A stretch of 39,773 bases of DNA from Desulfocapsaceae bacterium. Its GTDB lineage: Bacteria; Desulfobacterota; Desulfobulbia; Desulfobulbales; Desulfocapsaceae. The stretch covers positions 1-39,773 of the forward strand of contig JAQVER010000031.1 of assembly GCA_028697885.1 (NCBI GenBank). The letters are read 5' to 3'. Shown one piece after another: positions 16,397 to 23,969 of this stretch. Below the pieces are notes generated by a model. The model ran no database searches. It worked only from the letters and a program-made list of their open reading frames with translations, and was not told the DNA's origin. Position numbers and translations under genes: made by a program. How positions within the stretch are numbered: the first letter of the stretch is position 1; every line of letters begins with the position of its first letter.

Positions 16397-17251
16397 ATGG
16401 TCGTGACAATCAATGGGCAGACAGCTCTCTATGGAATTATCGGCAATCCTGTGAGTCATTCCCTGAGCCCGGCAATGCACAATTGTGCTTTTGCTGAACT
16501 TGGGGAAAACAGTGTTTATGTGCCGTTCCCGGTGCTTGATCTGGAGGCCGGAATTACGGGTTTAAAGGCCTTGGGAGTAAAGGGGGTGAGTGTGACCATC
16601 CCCCACAAAGAGGCGGTCATCCCCCTGCTTGATGAGATTGAGGAGGTGGCCCGGCAGATCGGGGCAGTGAATACCCTCGTGCTCAAGGATGTTGACGGCA
16701 AAAAGCATCTTTGCGGCAGCAATACAGATTGGCTGGGTGCTAACCGAGCCCTGTCCGAGAAGATGAACTTGCGGGGGGCACATGTTGTTCTTCTTGGTGC
16801 TGGCGGCTCTGCTCGAGCCATTGGCTTTGGTTTACTGCGGGAGGGAGCACAGCTTGTTCTCTGCAGCCGGACCGAATCACGGGGCCGGGCTCTGGCCTCG
16901 GATCTGGGATGTCTCTGGCATCCATTGGATGATGCTGGAAGCCTGGAGGGAGATGTCCTGGTTAATGCCACCTCGGTGGGGATGCAGCCAGAGATTCAGG
17001 TCAGCCCTGTCTCCAAGGTTATCCTGCCCCGTTTCCAGGTGGTAATGGATATCGTCTATGCCCCGCTTACAACCAAACTGCTGAGAGAGGCGAAGGCTGT
17101 TGGATGCCAGGTGATTAATGGTTTGGAGATGTTACTCTATCAAGGGGTGGCACAGTTTGAGTTGTGGACCGGGAAAACGGCTCCGGTGGAGCTTATGCGT
17201 CAGAAATTGTATCAGGCGACAGGGAATACATTAACGAAAGCTGGAAAATAA
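16397..17251 (+). CDS. aroE: Shikimate dehydrogenase
   Basis: The 284-residue enzyme reduces 3-dehydroshikimate to shikimate using NADPH. Substrate-binding motifs are NPVSHSLSPAMHN, VTIPHKEAV (catalytic Lys) and GAVNTL; the nucleotide-binding glycine loop is GAGGSARAIGFG. The C-terminal NGLEMLLYQGVAQFELWTG motif is complete. Only two bases separate it from aroD, and 31 bases from aroA, fitting a single operon for steps three, four and six of the pathway. Confidence 0.95.
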   Translation: MVVTINGQTALYGIIGNPVSHSLSPAMHNCAFAELGENSVYVPFPVLDLEAGITGLKALGVKGVSVTIPHKEAVIPLLDEIEEVARQIGAVNTLVLKDVDGKKHLCGSNTDWLGANRALSEKMNLRGAHVVLLGAGGSARAIGFGLLREGAQLVLCSRTESRGRALASDLGCLWHPLDDAGSLEGDVLVNATSVGMQPEIQVSPVSKVILPRFQVVMDIVYAPLTTKLLREAKAVGCQVINGLEMLLYQGVAQFELWTGKTAPVELMRQKLYQATGNTLTKAGK

Positions 17252-17282
17252 ATATGGAAAGAAGAAAGGTAAGCGAGAAGAG

Positions 17283-18551
17283 ATGAAAGAGATATCCCCC
17301 GTTGCAAGCGTTGATGCCACTATCGTGGTTCCTGGATCCAAGAGTCTGACCCAGAGGGCGCTGATTGCCGCAGCCCTAGCTGATGGCAGCAGTCGTTTGG
17401 TGGGCCCCTTGACCAGTGAAGACACAGAGTATACCTCTAAGGCCTTGGGGCAGATGGGTATTCAGGTCGATAAAGAGGATGATGTTTGGCAGGTGGAAGG
17501 GAATGGCGGCAGGATTGCTACTCCAAGCGGCGAGATTTATCTGGGTAATAATGGCACTGCCACCAGGTTTCTTACCTCCGTTGCGGCCTTGGGCCATGGT
17601 CTCTTTACCATCGATGGTGAAGAGAGGATGCGTGAGCGTCCCATTGGCCCGCTCATGGAGGCGCTCAGGGGGTGGGGAGTGGATATCAGTTCGGTTGCCG
17701 GCACAGCTTGTCCGCCACTGACCATTAACAGTCATGGCCTGCAGGGCGGAGAGACGCTCCTGCCGGAAGGAAAATCCAGTCAGTATCTCTCCTCGCTTCT
17801 GCTGGTCGCACCCTATGCAGCCCGGCCTGCCATCCTTCAGGTCAAGGGTGAGGTTCTGTCAAAACCTTATGTGGCCATGACCCTTTCCGTCATGTCCGAT
17901 TTTGGTATCGATGTTGATTGCAACCAGGAATTCACGCGCTTCGTGATCCCCCAAGGCTGTTACCGGGCTATGGAATATGAGATTGAAGGAGACGCCTCCA
18001 ATGCCTCTTATTTTTGGGCGGCGGCCGCCATTACGGCTGGCCGGGTTACGGTGAGCAATGTGCCGGTGCCCTCTCTGCAGGGGGATGCCGGTCTCGTTCC
18101 GTTATTGGCCCGTATGGGTTGTGAGATCAGCCGGGAAGGAGGCGGGATCATGGTTCAGGGCCGGGAGCGGCTGGAAGGGATCACCGTTGACATGGGTGAT
18201 ATGCCGGATGTGGTCCCCACACTTGCCGTGGTTGCTGCCTTTGCCCATGGCAAGACTGTAATCAATAATATTGCCCACCTGCGGATCAAAGAGTGCGATC
18301 GCTTAACCGCTGTGGTCACTGAATTGACCAAAATGGGGGCGCAGGTGGAAGAGCGGCAGGACAGCATGATCATCCATGGTGATGGCGGGGCGAGGCTGCA
18401 TGGTGCGGTCATTGATACCTATAAGGATCATCGCATGGCCATGAGCTTTGCGGTGACTGGTCTCAGGGTGGCCGGAGTGCAGATCAGCGATGAGGGCTGT
18501 GTCGCCAAATCCTTTCCCGATTTCTGGGAGCGCTTCAGCTGGCTTTCCTGA
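17283..18551 (+). CDS. aroA: 3-phosphoshikimate 1-carboxyvinyltransferase (EPSP synthase)
   Basis: The 422-residue enzyme joins phosphoenolpyruvate to shikimate-3-phosphate. Typical motifs are VPGSKSLTQRALIA near the N-terminus, YLGNNGTATRFL (residues 87-97), EIEGDASNASYFWAAAA, KECDRL and YKDHRMAMSF. By motif comparison with E. coli AroA, the Ala of LGNAGTAMRP is Asn here and the position of Pro101 is Phe96, both next to the inhibitor-binding glycine, which is kept (G91). The start is the ATG at 17283 with a weak purine-rich site upstream. It closes the operon and is followed by an intrinsic terminator. Confidence 0.95.
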   Translation: MKEISPVASVDATIVVPGSKSLTQRALIAAALADGSSRLVGPLTSEDTEYTSKALGQMGIQVDKEDDVWQVEGNGGRIATPSGEIYLGNNGTATRFLTSVAALGHGLFTIDGEERMRERPIGPLMEALRGWGVDISSVAGTACPPLTINSHGLQGGETLLPEGKSSQYLSSLLLVAPYAARPAILQVKGEVLSKPYVAMTLSVMSDFGIDVDCNQEFTRFVIPQGCYRAMEYEIEGDASNASYFWAAAAITAGRVTVSNVPVPSLQGDAGLVPLLARMGCEISREGGGIMVQGRERLEGITVDMGDMPDVVPTLAVVAAFAHGKTVINNIAHLRIKECDRLTAVVTELTKMGAQVEERQDSMIIHGDGGARLHGAVIDTYKDHRMAMSFAVTGLRVAGVQISDEGCVAKSFPDFWERFSWLS

Positions 18552-18577
18552 TTTCTGGTAACTCTATTCCAATCAAT

Positions 18578-18613
18578 CCAAAAAGGGTTGCCGAAAACAG
18601 CAGCCCTTTTTGG
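18578..18613 (+). terminator. Intrinsic terminator of the pyr/aro operon
   Basis: CCAAAAAGGGTTGC (18578-18591) pairs with GCAGCCCTTTTTGG (18600-18613) with one wobble. The A5/T5 tracts inside the stem and its position 26 bases after aroA support termination, possibly in both directions. Confidence 0.85.
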
Positions 18614-18715
18614 TTGAGGCAAATAAACCATGCTCCATTTATTCTAAACACGAATTATCCCAGAGATGTTCTTGGTTAGGTGTCGCTTCTTGACCAGCAT
18701 CCTTGGGGGGGGCTA

Positions 18716-19012
18716 TTACCCTAACCACCAAGGGTCTCCATCTGGGCCATCCGGATCATCGCAGACGGGATCAGCGTTAGTTCGACTTCTTTGTTCTGCT
18801 GCGACATTAAAATTTTCGTCTGGAGTTATGCTTCCGTACAGATCGTCACAAATACAAACGCCATCGACAATAATTCCACCTAAACATTGAAGATTATCAC
18901 CTGTGCCATCGCCAGGGCCAAAGCCATTATTTCGGGCAAAACTTGCTGAAGGAATGCTCAAAAATGCCACGACCAAACCCAATGCAAAAATAAAATTCAT
19001 TTTTTTTAACAT
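18716..19012 (-). CDS. Small exported Gly/Asp-rich protein with four cysteines, unknown function
   Basis: The start at 19012 has an ideal GGAGG site eight bases upstream and yields a clean signal peptide (MLKKMNFIFALGLVVAFLSI, cleavage near SASFA); the frame reaches back to 19066 without such support. The 98-residue precursor gives a mature protein of about 72 residues with FGPGDGTGDN after the cleavage site, cysteines C43, C53, C55 and C84, and an acidic tail DDPDGPDGDPWW. The GPGDGTG motif recurs, as far as I recall, in small hypothetical proteins of Desulfobacterota. The Asp/Gly repeats suggest calcium binding, but this is inference. It is isolated, next to the decayed insertion sequence. 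Confidence 0.7.
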   Translation of the reverse strand: MLKKMNFIFALGLVVAFLSIPSASFARNNGFGPGDGTGDNLQCLGGIIVDGVCICDDLYGSITPDENFNVAAEQRSRTNADPVCDDPDGPDGDPWWLG

Positions 19013-19452
19013 AACGTTACCTCCGTTTGTGATTATAAAACAACCAGATGGAAATCCCAATGACATCTAGCTAGCTGTTTTTTAGAGCTTTGTATTTGTT
19101 GTCGAATCTTCGTGGCGTTGGATTTGCTTGCATTGGGCATAAGATCGTTATCGATGGTATCCCATCGCTAGCTGTATAAATATCATTTTACCAGATTACT
19201 CATGTATGCTTTCAGTTGTGAGTGTTCAAATTATCACCTTAATAAGTCCCCTTTTTTTATAATAGATACGATTGATGATGCAAAAAGTTACTTTTATTTT
19301 GTAAGCCATTGGGACTTTCTTAATATTCTTCTCCTGAAGAATATGCGCATCTCACTAATATCCTGTGATAAATTAATTTTGTTCACTTGTTGCAGTTGAT
19401 ATTCAAAAAGGGATAGTGAGCTGGTAGGAAAAAATGGAAACTTGCATATGAG
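19013..19452. other. AT-rich gene-poor stretch
   Basis: About 440 bases with the promoter region of the small exported protein at one end and the IS3 remnant at the other. The only open frame of note (19202-19399, plus strand) has no ribosome-binding site or recognisable sequence, so no gene is called. Confidence 0.5.
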
Positions 19453-19475
19453 TGGATTAGACCCCTTGAAGGGTG
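19453..19475 (+). repeat. Candidate left inverted-repeat end of the decayed IS3 element
   Basis: A sequence beginning TGGATTAGACCCCTTGAAGG lies 27 bases before the orfA remnant. It starts with TG and has the C-run/G-run layout of IS3-family ends. No matching right end was found downstream as far as 19973. Confidence 0.35.
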
Positions 19476-19479
19476 GGCA

Positions 19480-19746
19480 ATGACAAAGAAGAGGAAAAGT
19501 TCTTCACAGGAATTCAGAGATTCGGCTGCTCAGTTGATGGTTGAGTTGGGTTGTGACATTCCCGATGTTGATGGAAGTTTCTCTTTGGTTTTTGGAAGCC
19601 GAGAGAGGAGAGGGCGGTGGCACTGTCGTTTCTTGCTCTGATCAAATGAAAGACTCTGTCCAGAAGAGTTGGCGAGGCTAAGGAAAGAGTATCAGTGAAT
19701 GCAAATAGGGCGTGAAATTTTAAAAAAAGCGGCAGTCTTCTTTTAA
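19480..19746 (+). pseudogene. Decayed IS3-family transposase OrfA
   Basis: Translation from ATG 19480 gives MTKKRKSSSQEFRDSAAQLM, matching the start of IS3-type OrfA (a helix-turn-helix DNA-binding subunit). In the same frame, after a TGA at 19639 and another at 19696, the sequence resumes the family's leucine-zipper end: PEELARLRKEY, then GREILKKAAVFF before the TAA at 19744-19746. The middle (residues about 32-53) no longer resembles the helix-turn-helix. The total of 89 positions is close to the normal OrfA length. No orfB is found downstream, so this is an inactive remnant and the only mobile-element trace in the window. Confidence 0.75.
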
Positions 19747-19869
19747 ACGATTGGGACTGCCCGCTATGCCTTTATGCCCGTTTGTAGGATTATTATGTTG
19801 GATTCAGTCTGGACGCTGCACTTGATTATCGTGTTCTCTTTTCAAGTCTAAATCTAGTGTTGCCCCCTC

Positions 19870-19905
19870 AAAAAAAAAGTACTTCCTGCAGAGCATTACT
19901 GGAAG
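19870..19905 (-). terminator. Candidate terminator for the minus-strand lptD-methyltransferase operon
   Basis: Read on the minus strand, CTTCC (19905-19901) pairs with GGAAG (19886-19882) and a run of nine T follows (19878-19870). The stem is short with a long loop, so the call rests mainly on the T-run and on its position 68 bases after the methyltransferase stop codon. Confidence 0.4.
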
Positions 19906-19973
19906 ACTCTTGTTTTGCGGGTTCGTTGTACGATCCATCGCTCTCTCGTCTCCAACTTTATTTAGAAGCTTAA

Positions 19974-20642
19974 TTACTGTTTGTTGCATTCGGTAGCAAT
20001 GATTACAAAACCCGCTTGCTCATCCATCCCTGTTTTGGATTGTTCGAAGGTAACCAGTTCTTCTGGTTCCTGATAGAGGGTAGAGGCGCTAGTGAGGATG
20101 TGGAATCCATTTTCTATGAGGAGCTCTTGCACCTGGACAACGGTGAAAAAACGGGCAAATCGATAAAATGGGTGTCCGGCTTTTTTTTTGTTGATCAGAT
20201 TCTTGCCCCAGGCGCTGGTTGCCGGGACAAAGCCAATGACCAGAAGTGCATTCGGTCGTAGGATGCGCCTGCATTCCTCTAAACAACGGGCGGGCGATTC
20301 AAGAAAACAGAGAGTGAAGAGCAGGAAGATGGCACCAAGTGAGGAGGTGGCAAAGGGAAGTTCTTCGGCTATGGCCTGACAGGTACGGATGCCTCGTTTC
20401 TCAGCCAAGAGGAGGGGGGCCATGGCAGGGTCAATGCCAAAGGGAACCTGCAGGGCCTCGGCGAAACGGCCGGGACCGACACCAATTTCGAGGGCTGGTT
20501 GGGAGTAAGTGATATCCAGGGATTGAATTGCGGCTTGTTCTATGGCAAAAAGCAGGCGGTTTTCAAACCACCTGTCATACTCCTCGGCCCGTTCATGGAA
20601 AACTTGTGAGTTCTGCCGCCACGGAGTTGCTTTTTTTGGCAT
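19974..20642 (-). CDS. Class I SAM-dependent methyltransferase
   Basis: The 222-residue protein has the Rossmann-type methyltransferase motif I (ALEIGVGPGRF, residues 50-60), an acidic or polar end to the second strand (FGIDPAMAPLL), motif LPFATSSLGAIFLLFTLCF for strand four, and ECRRILRPNALLVIGFVP after it. It fits the Methyltransf_11 group, whose substrates range widely, so the target is unknown. Its start lies 50 bases inside the end of mltA, so the two are translationally linked, and it is the last gene of the lptD operon. A quinone- or lipid-like substrate would suit the context, but that is a guess. Confidence 0.85.
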   Translation of the reverse strand: MPKKATPWRQNSQVFHERAEEYDRWFENRLLFAIEQAAIQSLDITYSQPALEIGVGPGRFAEALQVPFGIDPAMAPLLLAEKRGIRTCQAIAEELPFATSSLGAIFLLFTLCFLESPARCLEECRRILRPNALLVIGFVPATSAWGKNLINKKKAGHPFYRFARFFTVVQVQELLIENGFHILTSASTLYQEPEELVTFEQSKTGMDEQAGFVIIATECNKQ

Positions 20643-21849
20643 TTTTCTTTACCAGGAAATAAAGTTGTCCTTGTTCTTTCATGTTACCAGCGGCTATTTC
20701 GGCATAGTCGCCGTTGCCCCAGAACAGGTCGGCCCGGCCAGCGCCTTTGATGGCAGCTCCCGTGTCCTGCGGTAGGACAAAACGATGCATAGCCTCCCAT
20801 CTCCGGACTTGACCTTCCTGGTCAATGATTGGTTTTTGTGAAACAAGATAAGCCATGACCCCTGTGGGCAGAGTTCCAGGGTCCACTGCAATAGAGCGTC
20901 CAGCGGTAAGCGGTAATCCTAAACTTCCGGTGGGGCTGTCTTTGTTTTTATTCCATTGAAAAAAGACAAATCGGGGATTGTGGTGCAGAATCCGTTTCAG
21001 TTCTTCAGGATTTTGGTACAGGTATTGACGAATACTTGGCATGGTAGCCTCTTCACGGGACATTTTGTCTTCATCCACTAGAAGTTTGCCGATACTTTTG
21101 TATTCCCGTCCATTGGTCGCAGCAAACTGAACGGCCCGTAGGGAACCATCACGGAGACGGATCTTTCCAGATCCCTGGACGTGGAGGACAAAGGCATCCA
21201 CCGGGTCTTTCAGGTAGACAAGCTCACTTCCTGCCAGCAGTTTTCCATCTTCTATCTCCGCCCGGGTCCAGAAGGGGACTTTCTCGCCCTCTGTATTCTG
21301 ATAGCCAGTTATTTTCTTCTTTGTGGCAGGATCCCGATAGGTAAGAAGGGAATCAGGCGTGGTGTAGAGAGGATGAATGAATGGATTGTTTTTAGTCAGA
21401 CTGCCTTCCAAAAGTGGCTCGTAATAGCCGGTGATCAGCATTTCCCCTTTCTCTCGATTCTTATTCCGACCACTTGCCTGGTAGAGGATGAAATTTTCTC
21501 GTATTGCATGATCGAATTCCGCCGGACTTGGCTTCTGTTTCAGGATGGCAAGAAATGTTTCCATCGATTCCACGAGCCAATCTTTGGAATAACTATCTTT
21601 TCCCAGGTGGATAATTGTGTTGGATGGGAGTGTTCTCAGGTAGCAGAGGTGTTGGGTTGTTGCCGTGATCAGGCTCTTGCGGTCCATGTCATCCCGTAAG
21701 GGCGGGATCTGATTTTGTTGGGGAAGCAGCAGGGGTGATTTGAGAGCATGGCCAGAAATCGGCCACGACCACAGGCAGAGAAAAAGAATGATAATGGACC
21801 ATCTCCAGATAGGAGATGGTCCATGAGCTGTATGGGCTGAAATGTTCAT
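20593..21849 (-). CDS. mltA: Membrane-bound lytic murein transglycosylase A
   Basis: The 418-residue precursor has an N-terminal hydrophobic segment (IIILFLCLWSWPISG) for export; no lipobox cysteine is evident. The MltA domain is recognised by LITGYYEPLLEGS, the substrate-groove segment ELVYLKDPVDAFVLHVQGSG, and FVFFQWNKNKDSPTGSLG. The C-terminal 3D (three-Asp) barrel contains AVDPGTLPTG, QDTGAAIKGAGRADLFWG and NGDYAEIAAG, which hold the catalytic aspartate. It cleaves peptidoglycan glycan strands to 1,6-anhydromuropeptides. It starts four bases after the mltB stop codon. Confidence 0.93.
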   Translation of the reverse strand: MNISAHTAHGPSPIWRWSIIILFLCLWSWPISGHALKSPLLLPQQNQIPPLRDDMDRKSLITATTQHLCYLRTLPSNTIIHLGKDSYSKDWLVESMETFLAILKQKPSPAEFDHAIRENFILYQASGRNKNREKGEMLITGYYEPLLEGSLTKNNPFIHPLYTTPDSLLTYRDPATKKKITGYQNTEGEKVPFWTRAEIEDGKLLAGSELVYLKDPVDAFVLHVQGSGKIRLRDGSLRAVQFAATNGREYKSIGKLLVDEDKMSREEATMPSIRQYLYQNPEELKRILHHNPRFVFFQWNKNKDSPTGSLGLPLTAGRSIAVDPGTLPTGVMAYLVSQKPIIDQEGQVRRWEAMHRFVLPQDTGAAIKGAGRADLFWGNGDYAEIAAGNMKEQGQLYFLVKKNAKKSNSVAAELTSFP

Positions 21850-21853
21850 GCTG

Positions 21854-22915
21854 TCATGGGTTTTGTTTCAACGCCTGAGCCAGCTCACAGACTGCCATGG
21901 CGTATCTGTTTGAGTTGTTCCATGCTGTGATGGCCTGGAAGTTGGGATATGCGGCGACATAGCGCATACCTCCTCCCATTAAAGGACTTCTTTCGAGTCC
22001 GACGATGGACAGTTGCTGGTTTCCTGGCGGCGGGGGTAATTTGACCCCCTGAATAGTGCTGACATGCTGCCAGTCGACTCGGCCTTTTGTCCCTTTACTG
22101 TTGGCGTTGATTAGCTCCTTTCCTTTTAATTCGTTGCCGATTTCCACATAGAGGGGAGCATTAAGAACCCAGTGGTAGCGGCGGAGATAGTTGGCAATGG
22201 AGGCCAAGATGTCCTCGGTGGAGGTAAAAACATCGCGTTTTTTGTCGCCGTCAAAACTTATGGCATATTCCCGATAACTGGAAGGTATGAACTGGGTCTG
22301 GCCAAAGGCACCGGCATAAGATCCGGTGACGGAAAGGGGGTCAAATTGGTTTTCACGACAGAGGAGCAGAAAGTGAACAAGCTGGCTGCGAAAGAATGAA
22401 CTGCGTCGTGGATAAGCATCAAAGAGGGTATTTAAGGTCTTAAAGACTCCATATGCCCCTTTATGCTCCCCGAATCGAGATTCAATGGCCCAGATGGCAA
22501 TGACTATTTCGCGATTGACTCCCAGTTCTTTTTCAATGCGATCCAGAATCTGTTGATTGGCCTTGAGCTCTTGCTGTCCTCTTTTGATGACTGCAGGAGT
22601 GATAAAAAGTGGCCAGTAGGCATAATAAGGTTTGGCTTCCCATTGTTTATCCATGAGCTCCAAAACCCTTTTGTCAATATTGACACCGGTAAAGAGTTGG
22701 TCAATCTCAGCCTGAGTAAAATGATGCTGCTCGCGAAGCTCTTTGAACAGTTTTAAGTATTTTTCCTGTTGCAGATTAATGGGTTGGCCATCCGTTACCA
22801 GATCTGCAGCTTTTGGTTTTGCTGTTTCTTGAGCTATGACCACAGGGATAAAAGAGCCAAAGCCGATACAAACAATGGCTGATATGAATAGGGTTAAACG
22901 ATAGAAAGTATTAAT
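21854..22915 (-). CDS. mltB: Lytic murein transglycosylase B, probable ATT start
   Basis: The protein matches the MltB/Slt35 family: the catalytic Glu sits in IWAIESRFGEHKG (E145 counted from the proposed start), and SYAGAFGQTQFIPSSYREYA with FSSTEDI-type and IANYLRRYHW segments follow. The first conventional start codon is a GTG at 22843, giving a protein with no export signal, which is odd for a periplasmic enzyme. In the same frame 72 bases upstream, an ATT at 22915 has AAGAGG eight bases before it and adds INTFYRLTLFISAIVCIGFG and a cleavage site after VVIA. This makes a complete signal peptide, so I take ATT as the likely start (353 residues). The family and function are certain; the start is inferred. 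Confidence 0.88.
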   Translation of the reverse strand: MNTFYRLTLFISAIVCIGFGSFIPVVIAQETAKPKAADLVTDGQPINLQQEKYLKLFKELREQHHFTQAEIDQLFTGVNIDKRVLELMDKQWEAKPYYAYWPLFITPAVIKRGQQELKANQQILDRIEKELGVNREIVIAIWAIESRFGEHKGAYGVFKTLNTLFDAYPRRSSFFRSQLVHFLLLCRENQFDPLSVTGSYAGAFGQTQFIPSSYREYAISFDGDKKRDVFTSTEDILASIANYLRRYHWVLNAPLYVEIGNELKGKELINANSKGTKGRVDWQHVSTIQGVKLPPPPGNQQLSIVGLERSPLMGGGMRYVAAYPNFQAITAWNNSNRYAMAVCELAQALKQNP

Positions 22916-22979
22916 AGCAGAAACCTCTTATCCTAAATTAGGGTGAATTTTGTTTGCTTCGGTCAAGTGTTTATTGGCC

Positions 22980-23963
22980 TCAGGTGTGATACGAGTTTTG
23001 GGGAATTCCATTATAAGTTGCCTGAAAGGCTGTGATAAATTCATCCAGCATTTCAGGGGGCAGCTTGTTGATCCCTGCGGCTGCTGCGCGACCACCTCCG
23101 GTGGGAAATGCCCGACAGAGGGTGTCGGCGTTCTTTCTGTCAGCCAAAGGAGCTCTGACGCTGATTCGCAGAGTGGAGTCTTCATTGTCAACAATTAGTG
23201 CATGGGAAGCATCTTTTTTTTCTTGGGCCTTGAGATTGGCAAAAACACCAGATATCCGCCTGGCCCATGCAGTGTCGGGAAAGTGAAAGATCCGATTTAC
23301 CTTGTCTGGATTTATGGCGTTTTGTCGGAGCGCCAGAGCCATGTCTTGCTGGAAACCTTGACGTAATAGAGCGATCTCCGGGGAGATGCGTATAAAATCA
23401 AGTGGGTCTGCAAAGGGGCGAATTGCCCGGTAAAGATCATCTGGGTGAAAGTAGAGATCTTCCAGAGTTGCGCCGTAGCCATTATAGTTGAGGAGTTCTC
23501 CCAGTTCTTGCAGTTGCTCAAGCTCCTGCTTTGAGAGAGACAGTGTTTGTGCAGCCTTATGGGAGGCATCATGCAGATTGTCGCCGAAGGCGGCAACAAT
23601 GGCCCATTTTCGGTAACGCCCTTGGAGCAGGACGTCGACAATGAGAGAGGTGCAGGTATCAGGGCTTGTATTAATATGGGCGGTGAGACCCGGTGTCTCA
23701 GGAATCACTCCGGGGAAATGGTGATCAATGTACAGTATCTCGTTGGAGTTGCTCAGCAGTTTCTCTAGAAAAGGTCGGTTGCTCTCCAGGGATATGTCAA
23801 GGACGGTGAGAGAGCTTTGTTTTATGTCCTGCATTCTTGCTAACAGGGTGATATCTCGTTTTGGTCCGGTGGTCAGGATGGCATCAGAGCATGGCTCGTC
23901 AAGACGAAGTTGATGCAGGGCACATATCCCGTCGGCATCGCCATTAAAGACGTCATAATGCAT
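22980..23963 (-). CDS. DHH-family phosphoesterase
   Basis: The 327-residue protein has the DHH motif I NGDADGICAL (residues 7-16), the name-giving DHH at residues 80-82 (YIDHHFPG), and a C-terminal DHHA1-like glycine motif GGGRAAAAG (289-297). Relatives include nanoRNases, pAp phosphatases and cyclic dinucleotide phosphodiesterases, all manganese-dependent. Without the extra sensory domains of GdpP-type proteins it is closest in layout to a soluble nanoRNase/pAp phosphatase; the substrate cannot be fixed from sequence. It starts six bases after the lptD stop codon, so it is in the same operon. Confidence 0.82.
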   Translation of the reverse strand: MHYDVFNGDADGICALHQLRLDEPCSDAILTTGPKRDITLLARMQDIKQSSLTVLDISLESNRPFLEKLLSNSNEILYIDHHFPGVIPETPGLTAHINTSPDTCTSLIVDVLLQGRYRKWAIVAAFGDNLHDASHKAAQTLSLSKQELEQLQELGELLNYNGYGATLEDLYFHPDDLYRAIRPFADPLDFIRISPEIALLRQGFQQDMALALRQNAINPDKVNRIFHFPDTAWARRISGVFANLKAQEKKDASHALIVDNEDSTLRISVRAPLADRKNADTLCRAFPTGGGRAAAAGINKLPPEMLDEFITAFQATYNGIPQNSYHT

Positions 23964-23969
23964 AATGCG

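Noticed and set aside
19202..19399. A 65-codon plus-strand frame in the AT-rich region
   Set aside because: No ribosome-binding site; the composition reflects AT-rich non-coding DNA.
19639..19698. In-frame TGA codons in the IS3 remnant as selenocysteine codons
   Set aside because: Transposase OrfA has no selenocysteine forms, and the middle of the protein is degraded, so simple decay explains them.
19804..19989. A 61-codon minus-strand frame starting inside the methyltransferase end
   Set aside because: No ribosome-binding site, and it overlaps the candidate terminator T-run at 19870-19878, where transcription of the operon should end.
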